A stretch of 64,000 bases of DNA, from positions 3,623,074-3,687,073 of the forward strand of contig NZ_CP041186.1 of the NCBI RefSeq assembly GCF_006517175.1, given 5' to 3'. The position numbers were made by a program, and so were the translations under genes. Below the pieces are notes generated by a model. It was not told the origin of the DNA. It searched no databases and saw only the letters and a program-made list of their open reading frames with translations. This stretch comes from Persicimonas caeni (GTDB lineage Bacteria; Myxococcota_A; Bradymonadia; Bradymonadales; Bradymonadaceae). Positions 9,618-16,970 of this stretch are shown here, piece after piece (the stretch's first letter is position 1; each line of letters begins with the position of its first letter).

Positions 9618-11639
9618 ATGCTAAATAAGTCGCTTGTCGCGCTTCTGGCCGCTCTCTCCCTTTTCGCCGCCGCCTGCTCTGGCGGCGAAGCCACCCGCAA
9701 AGACAACGGCGAGCCCAGCGATTCGCTGACCGCTCAGTCCGACAAGACCGCCCAGGAGGCTCGCGCCAAGAGGGTCGACGTCGCCGACAGCAAGATCATT
9801 CCCGTGGGCGACTCGCCGCAGCAGGGGCCGGCCGACGCGGCCGTGACCATCGTGGCGTTCTCGGACTTCCAGTGCCCCTTCTGCTCGCGGGGCGCGGCCA
9901 TCGTCGACGAGCTCCTCGCCGACGACGACTACAAGGGCAAGGTTCGGGTGGTCTTCAAGCACTACCCGCTGCCGTTCCACCGCCAGGCCAAAGACGCCTC
10001 GCGTGCGGCCATGGCCGCCGGTGAGCAGGGCAAGTTCTGGGAGATGCACGACCTGCTCTTCGACAACCAGCGCGAGTTTCGCGGCAAAGACACCGCCCAG
10101 ATGAAGGAGCTGACCGCCGGTTATGCCGAGCAGCTCGGCCTCGACGTCGAGCAGTTCAGAGCCGACTTCGACAAGCCCGCCTACGCCGCCGAGATCGAAG
10201 AGGATCTCGAGCTCGTCGAAAAGCTCGACGTGCGCGGCACCCCCAACTTCTACATCAACGGCGTCAACATCGTCGGCGCCCAGCCGCTCGACCGCTTCCA
10301 AGAGATCGTCGACGAACAGCTCGAGATGGCCGCCCGAAAGAAGAAGGAGGGCGTCTCCGCCGACCAGATGTACCAGACGCTGGTCGCCGCTAACTACGCA
10401 GAGGCCCAGGCCCGCGGTGAGGTCGACGCCAAGCCGCCCGAACCCGAGCAGATCGTCGAGATGGTCCCCGTCGACAAAGACGACGCCGTCAAAGGCTCGG
10501 CCGACAAGGCGTTGGTCACCGTCGTCGAATTCAGCGACTTCCAGTGCCCTTTCTGCAGCAGAGCTGCGTCGACCGTCGACCGGATCGAGGAGAAGTACGG
10601 TGACAAGGTGCGCGTGGTCTTCAAGCACCTGCCGCTGCCGTTCCACCAGGAGGCCGACGAGGCCGCCAAGCTAGCCATGGCCGCCCAAAAAGAGGGCAAG
10701 TTCTGGGAAATGCACGACCTGCTCTTCGAACATCAGAGCGCGCTTCGTGAAGAGGGGACCTTCGTCGACCTGGGCAAAAAGGTCGGCCTGAGCGAGCGCC
10801 AGGTCGAGCGCGCCCTCGCCAGCGACACCTACCAGAAGCGCCTCGAAGAGGACATCAAGCAGGCCCAGAAGGTGGGCGCGCGCGGCACGCCGACCTTCTT
10901 CATCAACGGCGTGCAGCTCGTGGGCGCCCAGCCGTTTTCGGCCTTCGAGGCCGTGATCGACGAGCAAATTGAGGTCGCCGAGAAGCTTCAAAAAGACAAG
11001 AAAGTCTCCGGCGAGAAGCTCTACGAGGCGGCCGTGGCCTACAACAAGGCCAACGCCCCCAGCCCCGAAGCCGGCGCCGGCGCCGGCGACGAGGAGCCGG
11101 CGCCGCGCGTCGACACCAGCAAGCTGAGCGTCGACAAGGATCAGGTCAGAGGCCCGGCCGACGCCAAGGTCACCGTCTTCGTCTTCTCCGATTTCCAGTG
11201 CCCCTACTGCCGCATGGGCGCCCAGCGCTTCGACGAGGCGCTCGAGAACGTCAAAGACGAGGTCAAGGTGGTCTACAAGCACTACCCGCTGCCGTTCCAC
11301 AAAGAGGCCGAGCCCGCCGCCAAGGCGGCCATGGCCGCCGGCGAGCAGGGCAAGTTCTGGGCGATGCACGACCTGCTCTTCCAGAATCAGCAGCGCCTGA
11401 CCGAAGAGGGCATCTACGCCGAGCTGGCTAAAAAACTCGGCCTCGACGTCGAGAAGTTCGAAAAGGACATGGGTAAAAAGGCCTACGACGAGCAGATCGC
11501 CGCAGACATGAAGCAAGGTGACGCCATCGGCGTGCGCGGCACCCCGTCGTTCTTCATCGACGGCACCCGCGTCGTCGGCGCCCAGCAGCCCGAGACGTTC
11601 GAGAAGGCCATCAAAGAGGCGCTCTCGGAAAAGCAGTAA
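9618..11639 (+). CDS. Lipoprotein with three DsbA-like thioredoxin domains, paralog C
   Basis: 673 aa. A lipoprotein signal (SLVALLAALSLFAAAC) leads into a short acidic spacer and three DsbA-like domains with CPFC (86-89), CPFC (310-313) and CPYC (528-531). The cis-Pro loops are RGTPNFYING, RGTPTFFING and RGTPSFFIDG. The second domain has diverged most from A and B: the PLGMHAQAKPA helix of their domain 2 is here PLPFHQEADEA, like domain 1, which suggests domain replacement or conversion. A good Shine-Dalgarno (GAGGAAC) precedes the ATG. The role is presumably oxidation or isomerisation of exported proteins such as the Cys-rich lipoproteins of this region. Confidence 0.92.
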   Translation: MLNKSLVALLAALSLFAAACSGGEATRKDNGEPSDSLTAQSDKTAQEARAKRVDVADSKIIPVGDSPQQGPADAAVTIVAFSDFQCPFCSRGAAIVDELLADDDYKGKVRVVFKHYPLPFHRQAKDASRAAMAAGEQGKFWEMHDLLFDNQREFRGKDTAQMKELTAGYAEQLGLDVEQFRADFDKPAYAAEIEEDLELVEKLDVRGTPNFYINGVNIVGAQPLDRFQEIVDEQLEMAARKKKEGVSADQMYQTLVAANYAEAQARGEVDAKPPEPEQIVEMVPVDKDDAVKGSADKALVTVVEFSDFQCPFCSRAASTVDRIEEKYGDKVRVVFKHLPLPFHQEADEAAKLAMAAQKEGKFWEMHDLLFEHQSALREEGTFVDLGKKVGLSERQVERALASDTYQKRLEEDIKQAQKVGARGTPTFFINGVQLVGAQPFSAFEAVIDEQIEVAEKLQKDKKVSGEKLYEAAVAYNKANAPSPEAGAGAGDEEPAPRVDTSKLSVDKDQVRGPADAKVTVFVFSDFQCPYCRMGAQRFDEALENVKDEVKVVYKHYPLPFHKEAEPAAKAAMAAGEQGKFWAMHDLLFQNQQRLTEEGIYAELAKKLGLDVEKFEKDMGKKAYDEQIAADMKQGDAIGVRGTPSFFIDGTRVVGAQQPETFEKAIKEALSEKQ

Positions 11640-11684
11640 CCCCCCAACTCAAACCCAAAACCCTCTAAAAACCCCTAACAAACC
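11640..11684 (+). promoter_or_regulatory. G-free A/C-rich leader before the DUF1015 gene
   Basis: The 45 bases between the stop of paralog C and the DUF1015 start contain no G and consist of AACCC/AAAACCC-type repeats. There is no Shine-Dalgarno sequence. Similar A/C leaders precede pgk and tpiA in this window. Unstructured A/C-rich leaders can support SD-independent initiation through ribosomal protein S1; that is an inference here. Confidence 0.5.
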
Positions 11685-13013
11685 ATGGCAGAAATCAAAG
11701 GCTTTCGCGCAATTCGCTACAACCTCGATGAACTCGACGAGCCGGCCGACGTACTCGCGCCGCCGTACGACGTCATCGACGCCGACGAGCAAGCCGAGCT
11801 CTACGAGAAGCATCCGGCGAACGTGATTCGGCTCGTGCTCAACCGTCAGCATGACAGCGACACGGCCGAGAATAGTCGGTACACCCGCGCCCGTCGCCAC
11901 CTGATGGACTGGCTGGCGCGCGGCCTCCTGCGCCAGGACAACCAGCCGGGCCTGTACGCGCATCACCAGACCTTCACCGACGCACACGGCAACGAGCATA
12001 CCCGCAAGGGCTTTTTGGGCGCGGTGCGCCTGGCGACGTACGACGAAGAGGTCGTGCTCCCTCACGAGCGCACCCTTCGGGGCCCCAAGGTCGATCGTCT
12101 CGAGCTGATGAAAGCTTGTGACGCGAACATGAGCCCGATCTTCTTCTTGTACGACGACCCCGAGCGCAAGGTCGACGCGCTTCTGGAGGCGAATCTCGAG
12201 GAGAGCCAAGAACTCGACGTGACCACCGATCACGACGGCATCCGCCACCGCACCTGGCCCGTCTTCGACGCCGACGCGCAGGCCGAAATCGCCCGCGTGC
12301 TCGAAGACTCCCAGCTCCTGATCGCCGACGGTCACCACCGCTACGAGACCGCGCTGGCCTACCGCGACTTCCGCCGTGAGGTCGCCGAAGAATCGGTCGA
12401 AAACGCCCCGTACGAGTACGTCATGGCGTTCATGGTCAATATCCACGACCCCGGCCTGCAGGTCTTCGGAACCCATCGAGTGGTCCACGGCGTCGAAGAC
12501 TTCGACATGGGCGAGCTTCTGAGCGCACTCGAAGACTCCGAGGTCTTCAAAGTGCGTCGCCTCTCCAAAGAGCACGTCGACGAGCCGCTTCACCTGAACG
12601 ACCAGCTCACCGAGGCCGGCGAGTCCGCGCCGAGCTTCATGCTGCTGTCCCAGGAGGCCGAAGGGCCGATCTTGGTGCAGTACACCGGCGACGAGTCCGC
12701 CGATATCTTCGATGAGGAGACCCCCGACCAGGTGCGCCGCCTCGACGTGGCCATCCTGCACGAGGGGATCATCGACCGGATGCTGGGCATCAACAAAGAA
12801 GCCCAGGAAGCCAAGACCAACCTGCGCTACATCAAAAAGCTCGACGGGGCTGTCGCCGCGCGCAAAGACGACGACGTCCAACTCGTCGTCTTGATGAACC
12901 CCACCCCCGTCGAGCAGGTCGTCGAGGTCTGCCAGTCGGGCGGCAAGATGCCCCAGAAGTCGACCTTCTTCTATCCGAAGATCCTGAGCGGCCTGACGAT
13001 CAACCCGCTCTAA
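11685..13013 (+). CDS. DUF1015 family protein
   Basis: 442 aa, soluble, with the family's characteristic opening (GFRAIRYN... VLAPPYDVID) and the conserved LIADGHHRYETAL motif in the middle. Length and motifs agree with full-length DUF1015/COG4198 proteins. Their biochemical function is not established, so none is assigned. The gene starts 45 bases after the third triple-DsbA gene with a G-free leader and no intervening terminator, so read-through co-transcription is possible. A small hairpin follows the stop. Confidence 0.88.
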   Translation: MAEIKGFRAIRYNLDELDEPADVLAPPYDVIDADEQAELYEKHPANVIRLVLNRQHDSDTAENSRYTRARRHLMDWLARGLLRQDNQPGLYAHHQTFTDAHGNEHTRKGFLGAVRLATYDEEVVLPHERTLRGPKVDRLELMKACDANMSPIFFLYDDPERKVDALLEANLEESQELDVTTDHDGIRHRTWPVFDADAQAEIARVLEDSQLLIADGHHRYETALAYRDFRREVAEESVENAPYEYVMAFMVNIHDPGLQVFGTHRVVHGVEDFDMGELLSALEDSEVFKVRRLSKEHVDEPLHLNDQLTEAGESAPSFMLLSQEAEGPILVQYTGDESADIFDEETPDQVRRLDVAILHEGIIDRMLGINKEAQEAKTNLRYIKKLDGAVAARKDDDVQLVVLMNPTPVEQVVEVCQSGGKMPQKSTFFYPKILSGLTINPL

Positions 13014-13028
13014 CCTTCTCCGACCCTT

Positions 13029-13048
13029 GACCCTGCTTCGGCAGGGTC
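13029..13048 (+). terminator. TTCG-loop hairpin after the DUF1015 gene
   Basis: GACCCTGC (13029-13036), loop TTCG, GCAGGGTC (13041-13048). It is a perfect 8-bp stem with a stable tetraloop, 16 bases after the stop. There is no T-run, so it may stabilise the transcript end and need not terminate by itself. Confidence 0.5.
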
Positions 13049-13587
13049 TACCTTCTCAACTAAGCAAGAAACTACAACACATCGAAAAACAAGCACTTTT
13101 TGACGCAGCGGAGCTGCTCCATGTCGGGGCGAGGAGTACCGCGCGACCGTTTTTGCTGGAGATGTGTGTGTTGGCGCTGGGGGTACTCTTTGGCTGGATC
13201 ATTGTGTGCTCGATGGAGCCCGGCCGGCGTCCTATTGATGCAGTAAACCCTTTCGCAGTTTTGGGGGAGGTGGCTCTTCCCCGACCGTGCCAGTGTGCGT
13301 GATGCCCGCCTCTGAAATCTGGGGGGATTCAGGGGGGAGGATCGCAGGGGGGACATGCTGGAGGCGGTCGGGGATTCCACCCGAATACTCCCCAGGCCGT
13401 TGATGGGTCTTTTTCTTGAAGACATCCTCGATGTGCCCACGTTGAGTTCAACCGTATTAATGGAAAACTCACTATCTGCCGTCGATTCTCGCGCCGAAGC
13501 TATGCGCTCGTATGGGTGCGACCAGATGGGCAGATACGAAGGCTGGGGGTCTGTAGGCAGCTTTCGGGCAGCTATCGGGGCATCAGC
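13049..13587. other. Intergenic stretch with no supported gene
   Basis: About 540 bases with lower GC than the flanks. Open frames here (for example plus 13027-13302, with one hydrophobic stretch LEMCVLALGVLFGWIIVC) lack a ribosome-binding site and recognisable domains. G-rich runs (GGGGGGATT, GGGGGGAGG, GGGGGGACATG, 13321-13356) are conspicuous. It may hold a degraded gene and the promoter of the downstream lipoprotein. Confidence 0.4.
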
Positions 13588-14721
13588 ATGACATCATGGG
13601 AGCGAACCGATCGTGGAGGGGTGCATCTGGCGGCGCTCGCGGCGCTGCTTTGTGCGCTGCAAGTCGTGGCGTGTGGCGAGCAGAACAACGAGCCGGCGCC
13701 AGGCAACCAGATCGGTACCAACGAACCGAATCCAACCGACGCAGGCACGACCGACAGCGGCGCTGACGCTCCTCTGGCAGACGCCACCGACCATGACACT
13801 GAGCCACAGGCTGGATGTGACGGTGCCCACGAAGATCTGGGCACCTTGTCGGTAGGCTCGCCGACGGTGGTTTCCCGCACGCTCAAAAGCACGCAGGGAG
13901 CGCCGACGAGTTGTGCACCCAATGGAGACAACCGGGGTGAGTACGTCTTTACCTTCCGCGCCGAGGAGTTGGCGATCGCTGAAGTCTTGGTCTCGGCGAG
14001 CACCACTGCTCCGATTTCGTTTGGCCTCTACGAAAACTCTTGCGAGGCCGACGCCGAACTCTTCTGCTCGCAACAGTCGCCGTGGCGCGCCATCGTCGAG
14101 CCACAGCACACCTACTATCTGAAAGTGCAGGCAGGCCAAGACACGCCCGATAAGGCGTTCAACATCTCCATCGGCTTGGAGCCGGCCGCGTGCATTCCCG
14201 GTGAGACGACCTGCAGTGATGGCGCCAGTGAGGCGTGCGTGCAGGGGACCAGCGTAGAGACATATAGCTGCGCCGGTGACTGCAGTTCCGGCGACGCCTG
14301 CAACGGCGACACCTGCGAGACGGCGCTGGTCGTCGAGCCGACGCCCAGTGGCCAAACGGTCGTCGTGCAGGGCGACCGTCGAGCCTACACGCACCGATGG
14401 AACGCCGCCGACTTCACTGGCTGTGAGGCCTCCGAGACACTCGAAAATGGAGACACCACGGCTATGGAGGTCTTCGCGCGGGTGCCCAGCCTGCTCGCCG
14501 GGCAGACTCTGACGGTCGCCGACGCCAGCGGGGCAGGCTCTTACTTGTACTACGTACTCGACGACTGTGCGGCGACATCGTGTCGCGAGGCCATGTTTAT
14601 CGACGACGGTGGGGAGAACCGTCTGGTCTGGGACGTGCCGGCGGATGGCGACTATATCGTCGTCATCGAAGCTTTGAGCTCGACCTCTCGACCGTTTCAG
14701 TTCGAGTTTATGCTGCAATGA
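13588..14721 (+). CDS. Lipoprotein of unknown function
   Basis: About 377 aa from the ATG at 13588, chosen because it places a lipoprotein signal first (AALAALLCALQVVAC). A Thr/Asp/Ala-rich spacer follows. After it come a beta-rich domain of about 110 aa (CDGAHEDLGTLSVGSP ... YYLKVQAG), a Cys-rich connector (CIPGETTCSDGASEACVQG ... CSSGDACNGDTC), and a second copy of the same type of domain. The beta-rich parts resemble bacterial pre-peptidase-C-like (PPC) domains, but this is only a resemblance. The next gene also encodes an exported Cys-rich protein and follows after about 96 bases. Confidence 0.75.
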   Translation: MTSWERTDRGGVHLAALAALLCALQVVACGEQNNEPAPGNQIGTNEPNPTDAGTTDSGADAPLADATDHDTEPQAGCDGAHEDLGTLSVGSPTVVSRTLKSTQGAPTSCAPNGDNRGEYVFTFRAEELAIAEVLVSASTTAPISFGLYENSCEADAELFCSQQSPWRAIVEPQHTYYLKVQAGQDTPDKAFNISIGLEPAACIPGETTCSDGASEACVQGTSVETYSCAGDCSSGDACNGDTCETALVVEPTPSGQTVVVQGDRRAYTHRWNAADFTGCEASETLENGDTTAMEVFARVPSLLAGQTLTVADASGAGSYLYYVLDDCAATSCREAMFIDDGGENRLVWDVPADGDYIVVIEALSSTSRPFQFEFMLQ

Positions 14722-14817
14722 TTCGCAGTGCCGCTTGTCGGCCGAGTCGGAGGGAGACGCTCGGCCCACACGCATCTGTTTGGGGACGCTCGCTTACTTG
14801 CAAATCGGGGACTTTCA

Positions 14818-16542
14818 ATGACGAAACAATGCCAACTGGCTGTGCATGGGCTCTGTATCTCTCTTCTGTTGCTGCTCGCTCCTGGCACGTTGTCGGCCGA
14901 ATGGCGCGCGCCCAACGTGCACTCGATCTTCTCGGGGAGCACCTTTGCCAACGGCCAATCGCAGAATATGGGCCCGGCGATTCGTCACACCGTCGAAGAG
15001 TATTGTGACACCCTGCGCTTCGGGCTGACGATGCACGCGGCGGTCGACGGCCGACGCACGCAATGCGGCTGGGGAGATCGAGCGGCCAACCAGGTCGTCG
15101 CCCCTGCCGCCGGCTCCTGCCGGCAAGTCGGCCGAGAACTCCAAGGTATGCAGAATCAATCCGGCCGCGAGTATTGCGACCAATCGGGCGACGGCTGGCA
15201 ATATGAGCCGCTCGACCAGGTCCTGCGCGTCGAGCGCGAGATGACTTTTCCAGAAGCCTATGACTCCAACCTCTCGGTCGACACCAACGTCTTGTCTCGC
15301 TGGTGGGAGCGGGCCAACCTCAACCTGATCATGCTCGAGCGCATGCCCCAGACGGACAACGGCGACCACGGCGACCGCCTCATCACCTCGCTGCGCGAAG
15401 CGTGCCGAAGCTACGACGGCCACGGCGGCCAGTTTCCGTCGATGCCCACCTTCGTGCTCGGCATGAAGCACAACCCGGACGACGTCTCACTATACGGCGG
15501 GTTGTTGGCGGCTGCCGGCGGCACCGGCCAATGCTGCTACGATGAAGACGGCTGCGATATCGAGACCGATCCGGCCATCGACATCTGCACGCATATCGAA
15601 GACGGCCGTGACGAAGACAAGATCCGCTACGATATCGCCGCCCAACGCTACGACTGCGGTGGCTCGGCCAAGCTCACCGAGACCGGCGCTCCGGACTCTA
15701 CGACGCTGCCCAACCTCGAGTGCGCCTTGGCCGGCAAAAAGTGTAGCGGAGCGTTCGCGCCCGATCCGCCCACCAACTTCTTCGGCATCTTTGCCTGCAT
15801 CCAAGTGCGCCCCAAGGACGTGCCGCCCGAAGACTTCGCCGTGCGGTATTGCCACGACGACGAGCTGAACTGCCATATTTTGACCGAAGGCAGCGGCCTC
15901 GAGTACGTCGACGAGAACAAGACGCTGTACTACCTCGAGGGGGTCAACCAAAACGGCACCAGCTACTGCTCGGCCCTCGGCGAGGGCGACGCCACCTTCG
16001 AGCATTGGGATTGTCCCAACGAAGGAAATCCATGCGATACGGGCCTGCCGGGCCGGTGCGGCCAAGGCAAGATCTCGTGCGACAGCGGCACCGAAGAATG
16101 TGTGCAGACGCTCGCGCCGATGCCCGAGATCTGCAACGGCCTCGACGACGACTGCAACGGCCAGGTCGACAACTTGTCGACGAGTTGGGACAACCAGCTC
16201 TTCTCGGTCTACGACCCCACCAAACTCGGTGACTACGACGACGACGGCGTCGACCGCGAGGCGATCCACTGCATGGAGCGCGACGTGTGCACCTGCCAGG
16301 GCGGCACGCTCGACTACGGCGGGCCGGGCTACGAAGCCCACATCATGAGCTGGGTGCCCGGCACGTGCGTGTGCGGCGAGGGTATGGCCGGCGAGTCGGC
16401 CGGCTACACGCCCGCGCCCTCGTCCGATCAGCAGACGCAGCCGCGCGCCGGCTGCTCGTCGGCGACCAACGGTTCGGCAACGATCGCCTGGATGGTCTTC
16501 GGGTTGCTGGGGCTGATGGGATTGCGCCGCAGAGGAGAGTAG
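14818..16542 (+). CDS. Secreted MopE-like protein with MYXO-CTERM-type tail
   Basis: About 574 aa from the ATG at 14818 (GGGG upstream; signal peptide LCISLLLLLAPGTLSA). The mature protein is Cys-rich. Near residue 430-450 it has the MopE motif PEICNGLDDDCNGQVDN, a short repeat found in many deltaproteobacterial surface proteins and linked to metal binding in MopE. The C-terminus has a Cys, a hydrophobic helix (IAWMVFGLLGLMGL) and a final RRRGE. This is the architecture of MYXO-CTERM sorting signals, by which proteins are processed and anchored at the cell surface. The central part is unrecognised. The many cysteines make it a plausible client of the DsbA-like proteins upstream. Confidence 0.82.
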   Translation: MTKQCQLAVHGLCISLLLLLAPGTLSAEWRAPNVHSIFSGSTFANGQSQNMGPAIRHTVEEYCDTLRFGLTMHAAVDGRRTQCGWGDRAANQVVAPAAGSCRQVGRELQGMQNQSGREYCDQSGDGWQYEPLDQVLRVEREMTFPEAYDSNLSVDTNVLSRWWERANLNLIMLERMPQTDNGDHGDRLITSLREACRSYDGHGGQFPSMPTFVLGMKHNPDDVSLYGGLLAAAGGTGQCCYDEDGCDIETDPAIDICTHIEDGRDEDKIRYDIAAQRYDCGGSAKLTETGAPDSTTLPNLECALAGKKCSGAFAPDPPTNFFGIFACIQVRPKDVPPEDFAVRYCHDDELNCHILTEGSGLEYVDENKTLYYLEGVNQNGTSYCSALGEGDATFEHWDCPNEGNPCDTGLPGRCGQGKISCDSGTEECVQTLAPMPEICNGLDDDCNGQVDNLSTSWDNQLFSVYDPTKLGDYDDDGVDREAIHCMERDVCTCQGGTLDYGGPGYEAHIMSWVPGTCVCGEGMAGESAGYTPAPSSDQQTQPRAGCSSATNGSATIAWMVFGLLGLMGLRRRGE

Positions 16543-16553
16543 GCCTTGCAGGG

Positions 16554-16700
16554 CGCGTAACGCCTGCTATTAGGGGCGAGGGCTGAACAGCGCCCTCGCG
16601 GAACAGCAACTTGGGGGTCGTTTCAATGCGGCTCATGTGGTGATTGACACGACCCTCAAATTGTAGTTTGCGCCGCCGTTCAGGCGCCCCAAATAGCCGG
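16554..16700. repeat. Dispersed hairpin element, CGACCCTCAAATTGTAG family, copy 1
   Basis: A nested dyad. Inner arms are TTGGGGGTCGT (16611-16621) and ACGACCCTCAA (16649-16659). A GCGAGGGC/GCCCTCGC hairpin lies on the left side, and outer arms are CTATTAGGGGCG and CGCCCCAAATAG. The right arm contains CGACCCTCAAATTGTAGTTT (from 16650), shared with the copies at 20239-20400 and 38125-38276. It lies between the MopE-like gene and dnaX. Confidence 0.8.
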
Positions 16701-16861
16701 AGCCACAACTCCAGCAAGGCGACCACCTCGCTATTCGATCACCTCAATCACCTCAATCACCACATACGCCCCATCGAAACGACCCACTAATAGCCGTTCA
16801 GCGCCGCCGTTCAGGCGCCCCTAATAGCCGGAGCCACAACTCCAGCAAGGCGACCACCTCG
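16671..16861. repeat. 60-base direct repeat upstream of dnaX
   Basis: The segments 16671-16730 and 16802-16861 match at 59 of 60 positions (both begin CGCCGCCGTTCAGGCGCCCC). The first is the right end of the hairpin element just described; the second is a detached copy. Between them is a T/A-richer stretch with CACCTCAATCACCTCAATCA. The intergenic region 16543-16970 holds nothing else that I can call, apart from the presumed dnaX promoter. Confidence 0.85.
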
Positions 16862-16970
16862 AGAGAGAGCCTCCCACGAAATTTTCGCCTCAGCCTTTGC
16901 GCTCTACAGGGGTAATGAAGTACAACGGGCTGGCAGTTCGCAGCCCGTTTCTCAAGCCCCCCGGCAAGCG

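Noticed and set aside
13027-13302. 91-aa protein with one hydrophobic segment
   Set aside because: It begins inside the TTCG hairpin, has no ribosome-binding site and no similarity that I recognise.
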